Shown in pieces: positions 11,736-22,520 of a stretch of 64,000 bases of DNA (position 1 is the first letter of the stretch; each line of letters starts with the position of its first letter). The stretch covers positions 137,380,983 to 137,444,982 of the forward strand of contig CM066319.1 in assembly GCA_033807775.1 (NCBI GenBank), written 5' to 3'. Under the pieces are notes generated by a model. That model was not told where the DNA came from. It ran no database searches and saw only the letters and a program-made list of their open reading frames with translations. The position numbers and the translations under genes are program-made. This DNA comes from Saussurea involucrata (Eukaryota; Streptophyta; Magnoliopsida; Asterales; Asteraceae).

Positions 11736-12238
11736 CTGTATAACATGATTCTTGAAGCTGACATGCTCTCTCAGTCATGGTTCTGTAATCTACATATAGT
11801 CTAACTCCCAAGCAAATGATACAACACTTGTAGTATCATTTCTGAAGCCATTCCCAATTGAGAGAGAGTATGGAAAAGTTAACAGAACCCGTGCCACCTG
11901 AAAAACAAACCAAAAAAAAAAATCAATCTTTCATGTAAAAGAACTCCCAAAAAATTAGAGCAAGAAAGCTGCCCAAATTGCCATTTTTTTACAAACATGT
12001 GTTCAACGGTTCAAAAAAGAAACCATAGATGAGAAGACTCTAATGGTGGATTTAAGGGGTGATTATATATATTAACCTGATTTGAAGCACAACTGACCAA
12101 GCATCATAAACAGAGCCACCATACCAAAGAAGCTTGAAACATACTAATCCACCTCTGTCCATCAACCTCATTTCCACCCTTTATTTCAGCTGCTGGTACA
12201 ATGACTTCTTCACGTTGCTTGTTGCTAGTAGGAACCAT
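11736..12238 (-). pseudogene. Captured AUX1/LAX auxin influx carrier fragment (two exons and intron)
   Basis: Two exons of an AUX1/LAX-type permease are recognisable on the minus strand. Exon A (12238-12077) starts with ATG (MVPTSNKQREE) and ends in the family hallmark WYGGSVYDAW, followed by the bases for FSCASNQ with one base lost, so the frame breaks. A GT donor follows (GTTAAT). Exon B (11897-11736) begins after TTTTTCAG with VARVLLTFPYSLS, close to the family motif for the first membrane helix. It continues through two in-frame stops to SFKNHVIQ and another GT donor. The 179-bp intron between the exons is retained, so genomic DNA and not cDNA was captured. The remaining exons, and therefore most of the membrane domain, are absent. 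In the intact family the protein is a plasma-membrane proton/auxin symporter. This copy cannot encode one. Confidence 0.75.
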
Positions 12239-12369
12239 TTTGTTAATGAGACCAGAAACTATGACCACAAAAACACACTATAAAAAACAAACTGGAACAA
12301 CGAAAGATTGACCTTATCGAAATATCGACAGGAAATGCACACAAACACAAAAATTATAAACAGTTAAAA

Positions 12370-12565
12370 TGAAAATAACATCATACATAATGATGAAGAA
12401 ATCGGTACCAACCGGTTTGGTCCTAAGTGGTTTAGTACCGATTTTCCCGTCCCGAAACCAGAACTGAGTACGGTTCGGTTTTCAGTCCTATTTTTTGGTC
12501 CCAAAAGAAATCGGTACCAACCGGTTTGGTCCTGGTTCGGTACCGGTCCGGTCCCAATCTCATCT
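12370..12565. repeat. GGTACCGGTTCGG-type simple repeat block
   Basis: Repeated motifs such as CGGTACCAACCGGTTTGGTCC, twice around 12402-12424 and 12511-12533, with related CCGAACC words. The same kind of block occurs at 53045-53210. Confidence 0.5.
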
Positions 12566-12579
12566 GTAATATGCAATGT

Positions 12580-14040
12580 TTACTTGCTCCTGTCACAATG
12601 AACTTCAGACTCGAAATAACACCAATACAAATAAAATAGGCAACTATTTAAGGTATGATTTTGGTATAATTTAGTTGAATGAGTGGAAATAATAAAGATG
12701 GTGAACTTGGACAGAATCAATGTATGAGCTTTGAAGACAGAATGAAGGCATGAATTGGGGTATGAAGAAGCTGAATCAAACAACCTCAATTTCCATAGGA
12801 GTGTCTCCATGGAAAATACTTTAGCTACATCCTGTAACCTCAACCATCAATCTGTTAGCATCATCTAACGGTAACTAACTGAATATTTTTTTTTTAATTT
12901 CAAGCTAAAGTTAATAACCATCACTGAACACTATCCAACCAACAACTTTATCAAGTTCACAATTTCACATATTTCAAATGGAAAGTTTCATTGAACACGC
13001 ACAAGACACTACATAATTCTAAATTCCTGAACCAATAAGCTGATCCAGATGTGATGACATCCAACATGTAATAACTTCGTATAATAAGAGGAAATTTGAA
13101 TTATGTCAATGATCAACTTTGTACTGCTATCAAGTTTTAGTATTCGAAACTTACAGGAAGTTCATAGAACAATGCTAGAAGAGCTTATGAGAGCCCTGTA
13201 TCTGTTTGTTGTGAAGGTTTTTTCTCCAGGGTTTCAGATGCCACTGTCGAATCCATGCCTATCTAAATGCAAAAGAGAAATAACTCATTGTCAAAAACAT
13301 CACAGTCTTATCTTTGCATTGTTGGTATACATACAAAATTGATAAAATTAAAACATGATGGGAGTAATATATCTACACATCAAATGCACGCAAAAATTAA
13401 GAAATTAAAACAAAAATAGCAATCATATATCAGCTTTCAAAACCAATAAGAAAGCATAACATAAATGTTTGGAATCTACGATAGATAATCCATTGATTAA
13501 AGTAACAACCAACAACGTTTTTTTAGTTTAGGAAACAACATAAACAGAGATCATCAATGGAGAATGAAGAAATTACCTAGAAATAAAAACACCCGAATTA
13601 ATCGATCCAGTTAGGTTTTAAGCTTCAAGAGGCACATAATGAGAATGAGGAACCGACCGATTGGAAGTTCTGCTTTGGCGGCGGATTGGAAGCTCTGCTT
13701 TTGTGAACACCCGTGTGGCATGTCATAATATGTGGAACCTCTTTAAATTAATCTTGGCCCTTAAAGAAATAAAAAAGGTTCCAAATTGGTCGAAGTCTAA
13801 CCGATTTGTAACTCTAACATATTACACCAGCCATTGCTTCACAACTTCAATTGACTCATCAATGAAGTCTCACAATCCCAGATCCTAAAAACTCAAAATT
13901 CGTTATGAAACTTTGATAATTGGGTGAGGCATATAAACAAACACATGGTGGTCGGTGGAGGTGGATTTATCTAAAGCTTCTGAAAGTAAATTGTGATCAA
14001 AGATGGAATCTTTGAAAAGAAAAGAGGGTGGTTTGATTAA
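12580..14040. other. Unassigned Helitron interior
   Basis: Several minus-strand stretches look exon-like, for example about 12843-12700 and 13265-13180, but I could not tie them to a gene family. They may be further captured fragments. No complete ORF is present. Confidence 0.4.
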
Positions 14041-14241
14041 TTACTTACATCTGTGGGGAAGTTGAGAAGTGGATAGGGAGATAGAAGTATCTCTGAATGT
14101 CTCTGCGTAAAACCCGCCTTCTGGGTTTGGTCTAAGGTTCAACTTCGCCAAAAATTTTGATGTCGTTAGTCGAAAGCCATTGGCATAGGGAAAAGAAAGC
14201 ATGATCCAAACTAAACAAAGCTGACGAAGAGGATAAACCAT
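14041..14241 (-). pseudogene. Captured first-exon fragment of a DUF985 (cupin_5) gene
   Basis: Minus-strand translation gives AKLNLRPNPEGGFYAETFRD followed by a Ser/Leu/Gln stretch. This matches the N-terminal signature of the RmlC-like DUF985 cupin family (LNL-PHPEGGFY-ETFR). The frame then runs into GTAAGT, a good splice donor, and no following exon was found toward lower coordinates. Upstream residues (MVYPLRQLCLVW) do not look like family sequence. It is a lone fragment in the same orientation as the Helitron and the LAX fragment. The family's biochemical role in plants is poorly defined. Confidence 0.65.
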
Positions 14242-14507
14242 ATTACTTCTGAATCAAGAATTTCGAAGCTTGAATCCCCTTGAACAGTTGAACGTATATC
14301 TGGATTCTGGAGCTTCGAGGGAAACCTCTGCTTCAGACCGTAGTCGGTCTGGATGATGGAAGTCGATGATGTTTAGAGGAATGAAGAGGTTTGGGATGAG
14401 ATAGGATGATGAACAGAAACTGAAAAGACAGTGGTCGTCGGTTTGGAAGAGGAGGGGAGAAATGAAATGAGAAGCTTAAGAAAAGGAGAGCAAAGATAAA
14501 TCACTTT

Positions 14508-15888
14508 CTAGGTTTGAGAGAAGTCCACGTCACTACCTTTGGAAGAGTTGGTCCATTTTCTCACAATTTCTTGCTCTTTTTCAAAACGTTTAAAAATTTT
14601 GTTTTTCTCCTTAGCAAGAATAAAGTTTATGGATTTTAGATCTTCAAGCTCAGCCTTAACTTTGTCAAACTGATCAAGTTGGGAAAGACATATTTGAAGT
14701 TGAAAAGAGAGAGATTTAACTTGAACATTTGCCTTTTTCTCAGCAGTTTTAGCATCATAAAGATCAATGGTTAAAGAATCAAATGTTTCACTCTTTTCAG
14801 CATCAGAAAGAGATAGAAATGAATGTACATGTGATGAGGAGGATAAGCACTTAGCTGATACAAGAGCAGTTGATGGAGTGTAATCTTCTGAATCATCCTT
14901 GTCATTTATCTTGGCCATGAAGCATACATTTGAAATGTCATTCTCGCTTTCAGATGTGGGTTCATCTGCCAAATCATGAGTTGTAGCAGGCAGACCCTTA
15001 GCTTTTCTGACAAGTCTTTCATTTCTCTCCTTTTCTCTCTTGTATTTTTCTTTGTATCTTTCAGCCCGGTCAGAATTTGCAGAAGAGAGAGGTTGGCCGA
15101 ATTTTTTGGAAGATCTTCCAGATTTTGAGGAGAATCGGTTTGAGGAAGAAGTTATGGGTCTTTCAAGGTGTTTACTTCTGCACTAAGAGGCAAAATGACC
15201 CCTTTTACCACAGTTAAAACATTCCTCATTAGTTTTGTCCAAAGAGGAGTGTTTGGAGAGAGAAGAAGAGGATTTTCGACTGAACTTAGATTTTCCAGAA
15301 GATAGGTGAGATTTGGATTTAGAATACCCATCCAACATGGTCATTCCATCTGATACTTTGTCAATTGAAGTTTCCTCACATTCATCCTCAGCATCACTAA
15401 AATATGCCTCCGAATGGTCATTGTGATCTTCTTGACTATCATGGTCAGAGTCAGATGGGTAGGTGATTCTTGGAATAGACTTAGTTCTTTTGGAAGAGTC
15501 ACTTAGGAGAGCTAGAGGAGAGCTCTTTATATCTGTGATGACAGACTTCCTTTGCAGCTTAGTCTGCTCATAGTTGAAGAGAGTTCCATAAAGAACAGTG
15601 AGAGGCATATGGTCAAGATCCTTGGTTGTCTTTATACAAGTACAGATATTTTCCCAAAAATCAGGAAGACAATCCATAAACTTGCACATGATTTCCTCAT
15701 TGTCATACACTCTACCTAACAACTTTAAATCATTAAGAAGACTGTTAAAGCGGTTATAGTAGTTGGAGAGAGATTCTCCTTTCTCATAAGAAAAGAGTTC
15801 ATATTTTCTAACAAGAGCATACTTTCAGTTCTTTTTAACTTCATTTGTACCTTCGTACAAAATACACAGAGTGGACCACGTCTCTTTG
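14508..15888 (-). pseudogene. Copia gag, C-terminal part (distal half of the split element)
   Basis: Minus-strand reading gives a UBN2-type copia Gag. It runs from WSTLCILYEGTNEVK through GRVYDNEEIMCKFMDCLPD, a Ser-rich spacer, the zinc knuckle CFNCGKRGHFAS (about 15190-15225) and a coiled-coil-like tail (14972-14508) ending in a stop. There are in-frame stops near 15830 and at about 15181, plus frame breaks. Nothing of protease, integrase or RT follows toward lower coordinates, so the copia element is truncated near 14500. The N-terminal part of the same Gag lies 15.6 kb away at 31515-31930, and the Athila-type element separates the halves. Confidence 0.75.
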
Positions 15889-15892
15889 GCAG
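15889..15892. repeat. Target duplication (GCAG) of the Athila-type element, left
   Basis: GCAG here and at 31511-31514 flank the element. The copia gag codons rejoin as ...ACT GCC AAA GAG... when the element and one copy are removed. The LTR's first bases TG appear lost here, so the duplication may originally have been 5 bp. Confidence 0.6.
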
Positions 15893-17238
15893 ATAACGCC
15901 ACTTTTTGGCGTTATTTCCGGTTCTCAAACCAATGAGATTGGCTTGTATTCAAGTAAAAAGGCGTGTATTTTACGGTTTATCTAGTGATTCACACAGGTT
16001 ATCTAAAAGGCGGCATTCCTCGAGAAAATAAGCTAAAATGAGCCCAAAACGATTCCAAACGAAGCCTAACTGAAGCCCAAAAGCCAAGCCCAAGACCCGC
16101 GACCGAACCAGGACCCGACCCGCGAACCAGAAATTGACCCAAGCTGCAAAAACAACACGCGCGACTTACCACGCGACTTGCAAGTCGCGTGGCAAGTGGC
16201 GTAACCCTCTGTTTGTCGAAAATCAGCTATTTTATTCAGGATTTAGGTCATTCGTTCGGTATCCAGATTTCACACGACGGCCAGAGCAGTCCCGGGGGCG
16301 ATTTTCAGAGCCAAGTGACACCGTTTGGAGCAAAGATCGAGGATCAATCGAAGGAACGTTCAAGACGCGAAGTAGATTCAATCACGGGAAAAGGGAGTTT
16401 ATCAATTCATCTTACACAGTCACCACGATCACGTTTACCATGTTTGCTTACACTTTCGTTTCTCTTTCTTTTGTGTTTGAATCCCCCAACATCATGAACT
16501 AACTTTAAGATGTTGGGGGTTGGATTGAATTAGGATTGAACATATAGATGGATGACGAATGACTTTTATCAGTTTTCTGATTTAATGAATGCATGTGATT
16601 TTGTTCTTAATGCTTTTGTGAGCGTAGCTAACTTACAATTGTTTTATTGTTTTCAATTATGTTCGAGAGAATTAATTGAGATCTAGAATTAGGAATTACA
16701 TGTCTAAGGTAAGAAAGGATAGAGATATACCGAGTAAGCCTTAGTCTCATAATGACCTGCGCTTAATGTGTTTTGAACTACATAGGGTGAGATCGAGAGA
16801 TTAATCTTGTGCTTTTCGAGATAAACTTCATGGTAGCTTGAGAAAGCACCATGTTTTACAAATATAACTGTTGTTACTTGAGAGAGAGCAATGGTTAGAT
16901 CAAGGTTGAGTATTCATCAACAGAATTAACTGGTATTTGTTTTTAGTCTGAAGTTCATATGTGAAAACCTAAGGATATCCAACCCTCAACTGTTTTCTCC
17001 ATCTGAATTCCAAAGCTGCTTACTAGTTGTCTTGTGTTTGGTTTATTTTATTTGCTGCAATTAATTAGTTTAAAACCTATCTTCCAAATTCGACAGTTCA
17101 GTTAATAGTTCTTATAGTAATTGTGATACTTAGTTCCTAGTTCCCCGTGATTCGATACTCGTACTTTCCAAGTACTATTACTTGACTTCGACCCGTACAC
17201 TTGCGGTAAGATTTAGGGGGGTGTAAACCCACCTATCA
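15893..17238 (+). repeat. 5' LTR of the Athila-type element
   Basis: 1,346 bp. It begins ATAACGCCACTTTTTGGCG (the 3' copy has the full TGATAACG start) and ends CCACCTATCA. It contains a perfect 24-bp palindrome at 16169-16192, centred on CTTGCAAG. ORFs inside the LTR are not genes. Confidence 0.85.
16169..16192. repeat. Perfect 24-bp palindrome in the LTR
   Basis: CCACGCGACTTG followed by its exact reverse complement. The same palindrome is at 30441-30464 in the other LTR, and shorter versions lie at 19825-19842 and 19901-19918 inside the element. Confidence 0.85.
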
Positions 17239-17244
17239 AGTTTT

Positions 17245-17262
17245 TGGCGCCGTTGCCGGGGA
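17245..17262 (+). promoter_or_regulatory. Primer-binding site, tRNA-Asp
   Basis: TGGCGCCGTTGCCGGGGA complements the 3' end of plant tRNA-Asp over 18 bases, six bases after the LTR. This primer is used by Athila/Tat Gypsy elements. Confidence 0.85.
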
Positions 17263-17398
17263 ACTAGTTGTAGCTAATAGCACTACCGTCTATAAGCATT
17301 ATTAAATTGGACATTTTTTTTATTTCGTGTTTTATTCCATCACTTTCAGTTTTTGGATTATTGACTTCGCTTTCTTCTTTTCAGGTACCACTTGGTTT

Positions 17399-19650
17399 AT
17401 GCCAAGAACGACCCGAGGAAAAGAGATCGAACAATTTGATCCGGAGATCGAAAGAACCGCTCGTCGGCTGCGTAAGGAAGCAAAAGCCAAAAGGAATCTG
17501 AAATTCGAGATGTCCGACGACGAGAGACCACCTCGCCGCAACAATCCACCACCACCTCTGGAAAGAGTTCCGATGCGGTCATTTGCCGATCCTACTGTGG
17601 CGGCCGCACGGATAGGCATTCAACCACCTACCACTGCGGCTAACTATTTCGAGATAAAGCCGAGCACCATCGTAATGGTGCAGCAAAATCAATATGGAGG
17701 AGCACCGACCGAAGATCCTCACGCTCATCTCCGGGCTTTCGAGCGCATTTGTAGCACCTTCAAGATCAACGGAATGGAGGAGAACGCAATCAAACTGAGG
17801 CTGTTCAGTTTTTCATTAAAGGTCGAGCTGAAATATGGATAGAAGGCTTACCGTCAGATCAAATTACTACTTGGGCACAGTTGAAAGCAGCCTTCCTCCA
17901 AAAGTTTTTCCCACCGAGCAGAACCGCCCAACTAATGGCGGAGATCACCCATTTTTTTCAATGGGATCAAGAAACGCTATATGAGGCGTGGGAACGTTAC
18001 AAGGACATGATCAAGAAGTGTCCTCATCATGGGCTACAAGGCTGGGTCATCATCCAGACCTTCTTTAGTGGCCTTCACCCGCAGTTTAAAAATGATATCA
18101 CTGCTGCCGCGGGTGGAGCACTAATGGATAAATCCTATGAAGAGGCATGCAAGCTGATTGAAAATCTTGCCGAGCATAGTTTTTCTACTCCAAGGGCTGA
18201 TGTTAGAAGAGTCGCGAGTGTTCGGGAGTCGGATGAACTTAAGGAACTAAAAGCTCAATTAGCCTTTATCACGAATCATCTAAAGGGAAGTACTCCAGAA
18301 GAGCCTGATCAAGTCCAGTTCGTTCAAAACCGGAACCAGCCGAGAAATGATCCTTTCTCGAACACTTACAACGAGGGGTGGAAAAAGCATCCCAATCTTT
18401 CGTGGAATCAGCCCAGTCAACCACAACCAGGTAATTTTTCTAACTCTTCCAATTCATTTAATACTAACAGTGTGTACCGCCCTCCAGGTTTTCAGCAAAG
18501 GAACGAGGGACCATCCAGGGAGAAGAAGCCGGGATTAGAAGATATGATGATGAAGTTTATGGCGAAGATGGATAACACGGTCGGAGAATTGGCAAGCACG
18601 GTCAAGGCAGCAACCGAACAAAACACCGCCTCCATCAAGATCTTGGAGAGGCAAATGGGACAGATTTCGGAAGCTTTACAGAACCGACCCTCCGGAGCAT
18701 TCTCGAGCATGCCGGAAAGAAAGAACCGAGAAGATTGCAATGCCATTTTTCTGAGAAGTGGCAAGGAGTTGACCAGAGATCCGGTAAGCAAGTCTTCACC
18801 AAAGGAAGCCGATAGAAAGAGTTCGAATGAAGAAAACGAGAAGAATGAAGAAGAGGTCGTGGTTGAAGAGAGCAAGAAACCGAAAGAGAAAGAAATCAAA
18901 CCACCGGTCGAGCCAGCAGCACCAAGAGTACCTTACCCGAGCAGGCTGAAAGCAAATAAGGATGAGGTCAATTTTTCAAAATTTATAGATGTGTTTAAAA
19001 AGCTAACGATCAATATTCCTTTTGCAGATGCTCTCACCCAAATGCCCTCTTACATGAAATTCATGAAAGAGATCCTTTCCAAAAAGAGGGCAATTGATCA
19101 CCAATCCACCGTTGCACTCACTGAAGAGTGTAGCGCAATTTTCCAAAATAAGCTTCCCCAGAAGCTCAATGATCCAGGGAGTTTTTCTATCCCTATCCAA
19201 ATCGGGAAGTTTTCATTTAATAAAGTTTTGTGTGATTTAGGGGCTAGTATTAATTTGATGCCCCTCTCTATTTTCAGGAAACTTGGATTGGGCGAGGTTA
19301 GTCCAACGTTCATGACGCTCAAGCTAGCAGACAGATCGATAAGGTATCCATACAGGGTGATCGAAGACGTGCTGATTAAGGTTGGTAAATTCTACTTCCC
19401 GGTAGACTTCGTGGTGATAGATATAGATGAGGATGAGGAGGTTCCGATGATCTTGGGACGATCATTCCTAGCCATCGGGAGAGCTTTAATTGACATGGAA
19501 GAGGGTGAGATCACATTCCGAGTTGGCGGTGAGAACGTGAGATTCAAGTTGCTAGAGAGAAGAAGTAGTGAAAGAGAGGAAGGAGTAGAGAAGTCCGCGA
19601 AGAACCGTAAGGGTGGACGGTACAATCCCGCGGATACTGAGCCGAGTTGA
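17399..19650 (+). pseudogene. Athila-type Gag-protease, one frameshift
   Basis: It starts at the ATG of MPRTTRGKEIEQFD. The first segment (17399-17842) contains the capsid start (DPHAHLRAFERICSTFKING). A single lost base near 17815, in the run coding SLKGRAEIW, shifts the frame. The capsid then continues (LKAAFLQKFFPPSRTAQL, YEAWERYKDMIKKCPHHG) and is followed by a low-complexity Asn/Ser/Pro and Lys/Glu region. An aspartic protease follows around 19180-19560, with DLGAS in place of DSGA/DTGA (D codon at 19234), the flap-side ILGRSFL and a C-terminal basic tail. The ORF stops at 19650 with no RT. The DLGAS variant is usual in Athila. The proteins would assemble virus-like particles and process Gag. 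With the frameshift this copy is probably dead. Confidence 0.8.
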
Positions 19651-20511
19651 AACCACATAGTCGTGCCACGACTTTAAATACGGCGTTGGGTGGGAGGCAA
19701 CCCACCAAAGTTTGTTTCCTCTTAGTATTCTTTTATCTTGTGTGTGCTTTTAATTCCGGAAAAACCATAAAAATCGAAAAATCGAAAAAAGCGAAAAACG
19801 AACAGGGACATACACGACTTGCCACGCGGTTTGCAAACCGCGCAGCAAGCCGCGGGGCACTCTGTTGGTTTTCTGAGACAGAGAGTTACGCGGTTTGCCA
19901 CGCGACTTGCAAGTCGCGGGCTAAACCGCGGGAGTCCCCTGTTGGCTCTCGTTCGTCTTTCGTGCAAATCTTTGTTGCTTTCTTGCATTTGTGTGTTTCA
20001 ATTTTTCTTGCATTTTTGTCTTTTGCTTTTATTTCTGTTGTGTGCGCATGTGCTCCCTCCATCCCCTCTAAGTGCTCGAATCTTATAAGAGAATCTCAGT
20101 CGGCCGGGCAAAACAGGTATGTTCTAAACCTTGCTTTTAATGAGTGGTGTATGATGTTTATTCCTTAGTAGTTTAACGAGAGGCAATAAACCTAAGTTTC
20201 ACTTAGGTTTGGGGTGCCTCATCTTTCGCACCTACACACTCAATGATTTTGACCCTGTGCAAACCTCGGTTTTACCGAGGTTTGGGGTTGGCTTCTATTT
20301 GACTTTTATTTGGCAAACCTAGGCCACGGCCTAGGTTTGGGGTGCCTAGTTTTAGAAATTTTGGGATTTCTGTTGCTTACTATGTAATGCTTTGCCCGTC
20401 CTTTTTATATCTGTAATAACTGCACAATGATTGAGTCGCATCACCTACGACTTTGCTTGCACATTTGGGAAAATGTGTGGGTAAGGTTTGGGGTTGCCCA
20501 ATCGGGCCCAA
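19651..20511 (+). other. Non-coding part of the Athila-type element
   Basis: It follows the gag-pro stop with the GGGAGGCAACCCACC stem-loop (19691-19705) often seen after Athila gag. Two palindromes (19825-19842, 19901-19918) and the three-hairpin array (20188-20338) follow. The 173-codon ORF at 19647-20168 is low-complexity and palindromic, and I do not regard it as a gene. Confidence 0.6.
20188..20338 (+). repeat. Three hairpins, each followed by a GGGG run
   Basis: Hairpins at 20188-20210 (AAACCTAAGT/ACTTAGGTTT), 20261-20283 (AAACCTCGGT/ACCGAGGTTT) and 20315-20338 (AAACCTAGGCC/GGCCTAGGTTT). Each right arm runs directly into GGGGT(T)G. The arms share the outer AAACCT/AGGTTT but differ inside with compensating changes. 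The element's true PPT (GGTTTGGGGTTGT, 30150-30162) has the same G-run context. Confidence 0.8.
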
Positions 20512-20516
20512 GTTAT
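20512..20516. repeat. Target duplication GTTAT of the chromovirus, left
   Basis: GTTAT is repeated exactly at 28802-28806 on the far side of the inserted element. Confidence 0.9.
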
Positions 20517-22257
20517 TGTAATAACCAGGTATTTTACTTTTATTATTTTAAGTTTTATGTTAACTATTTCTTGAGGATAGGAGTCAATAGATAAGTTAAT
20601 TTGTTAATTGGTAGTTTAGAAGTTTAGATGGTCAAGTGTTAGGAGTTGAGGGTTGAATTGGTACTTATGACCAAACCTTTTTTTTACAAACCGACTCATA
20701 TTGTATATTAGGATAAGAATTCAGTTTTTAGCAAATCAATTTGAGTGTGTGTGTGTGCAAAATTCGGTCAAGAAGAGAAAGAAGGAGGAAGGGAATTCAA
20801 GAAGAAAACTTGTGATTGAGAGTTAATCTTAAGGTAAATCCTTTCAAATCTGGTGGTCTCATGTTAATTATCTTCTTTGTGTTTGATTCTAGCTAGAAGG
20901 TTTTATATGTTCCATAAATTAGCTTCTGATTTCCAATTAGGTTTCTATGAGTTTATCATAAATTCAAGTTAGAAGTGGGTTGGTTGCTAAAATTGGTTGA
21001 TAATGGAGTTTTGGGATATTTGGGATTTTGGGTTTGAAATTGGTAAAATCAATGATTTGGATTTGTTGGTTTTGCTATTGTTATATGTTAGTATTGGTTC
21101 TAAAAGGTCTATAGTACTCAAAATGTTGATTTGGGGAAATTAGAACTGATTTGGGAAGGTTTGGGTTTGAGAAAACCTTGGATTTTGGAGAAAGAACTCG
21201 TGCAGGTTTTTGGAACAGAGCTCCGCGCCGATGGGTGGCGCCGATGGATCGGCGCCGAGCAGTTGGCGCCGGCTTCTGTTTGGTTTTACAAAATTTTTCT
21301 AACTTTTGGCCGTTTTAGTTTAAAGTCGAGGCATCGTTTAGTAAGTTGTCTGAGGTATTGTTAAGGGTATTTGGATGTATAATTAGACAATTTAATACCA
21401 TCTTATGTGTCAAATTCAAGTTGTTCGGTTTTGACTTGGTTACATTTTAGGAGTGTTTGGTGAGTTGCTAAGATTGCTATTCATCATAGTGAGTCTTGTA
21501 TGCATATAGATATGTGATATTCTACCAATGTGAATGTATTACAGGATCGGTTATTCCTCGTTAGTGTGGTGTGGACATTTGTGGTATTGCTAATAGTACT
21601 GTGTGCAAGTACGGGTGACTTCAAGTTATCATAAGGTGAGTTTTACTTCAAAAGTATTTTACTGGAATACATTTATGTGGTTGAATAAATGGTTGATAAA
21701 GTGTATGAATATGTCATACGTGTGTGTGATTATGATGTATTTATATATCATGAATTACGTGAGTATTATATTGGGATATAATACGTGGCCGGGCATAGGA
21801 CCGGTGTGTTAATTGGCTCGCAACCAATGTATTTGGCCAATGGTGGAGGGATAAGGTGATACGGGAGATATAATTCTTGAATGGTAATTGATATGCGTGT
21901 GCAGATTATACAAAAGAATTATTAAAACTAACCGGGATTTCCTCACTAGACTGTTTAGTCTAACCCTCATTTTGTTTTAAAACATGTTTTCCAGGTGGTG
22001 ATTCGAGTAATGATCAAGTAGTTAGATAAATGGAGGGATAGCTTTTGTGAAGATGATCATTATGAAATTTTGGATGTTTTGTACAAATAACTTTATCGTT
22101 AGTTATTTTGTAACTTAATTATGAAAAGGCTTGTAATGGGTTTTCTTGTTTATATTTAGTCAGACTGTGGGACCCAAGGTGAAACAAGGTGTATCTAAAA
22201 GATGGAATATTTACATGAATGAAGGTTATTTGGTTATATATGTTGTAGGATGTTACA
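20517..22257 (+). repeat. 5' LTR of the chromovirus
   Basis: It runs from TGTAATAACC to GGATGTTACA. It includes a (GT)n run near 20745 and a GC-rich segment with repeated GGCGCCG words near 21220-21270. Short ORFs inside are shared with the 3' LTR and are not genes. Confidence 0.9.
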
Positions 22258-22259
22258 GA

Positions 22260-22270
22260 TGGTATCAGAG
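22260..22270 (+). promoter_or_regulatory. Primer-binding site, tRNA-Met
   Basis: TGGTATCAGAG lies two bases after the 5' LTR and matches the initiator tRNA-Met primer site over 11 bases; the following base is T where C is usual. Confidence 0.85.
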
Positions 22271-22520
22271 TCCTAGTTTAAGGGATTTAGGTGTTAATAT
22301 CTATACCTAGACTTAAACTGCATGTGAAGTAGGATGTCCATAATATATTAGAACCTGGGGATGCTAAGTATAAAAAGGGTTGATGGAACAACATGTAAGG
22401 TAATTTCGGGTTACACTTGGCCAGTGTAATTATGATCTTACAGGTACATGTTTGAACCAGAATACCTTGTTATATGGGGTATGTGTTTATGTGTATATTA
22501 ACCTTGTCTGAATCTACAGA

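Larger units (their letters stand above)
10229..14500 (-). mobile_element. Non-autonomous Helitron with captured gene fragments
   Basis: The 3' end is clear (see 10229-10255). The interval upstream on the same strand carries genomic fragments of at least two unrelated genes, both in the Helitron's orientation and with introns: AUX1/LAX (11736-12238) and a DUF985 cupin (14041-14241). This is the classic result of Helitron gene capture. No Rep/helicase ORF is present, so the element was moved in trans. The 5' end (a TC after an A, minus strand) was not identified. I place the outer limit near 14500, where the copia gag sequence starts. The end could lie further in, and some of this interval may be host DNA. 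Confidence 0.5.

Noticed and set aside
19647..20168. 173-codon ORF after gag-protease
   Set aside because: Its sequence is dictated by palindromes and low-complexity DNA. It is outside known Athila proteins and has no domain.
21131..21364. ORFs duplicated at 27675-27908, and 21603-21812 duplicated at 28147-28356
   Set aside because: They are within the chromovirus LTRs and duplicated only because LTRs are.
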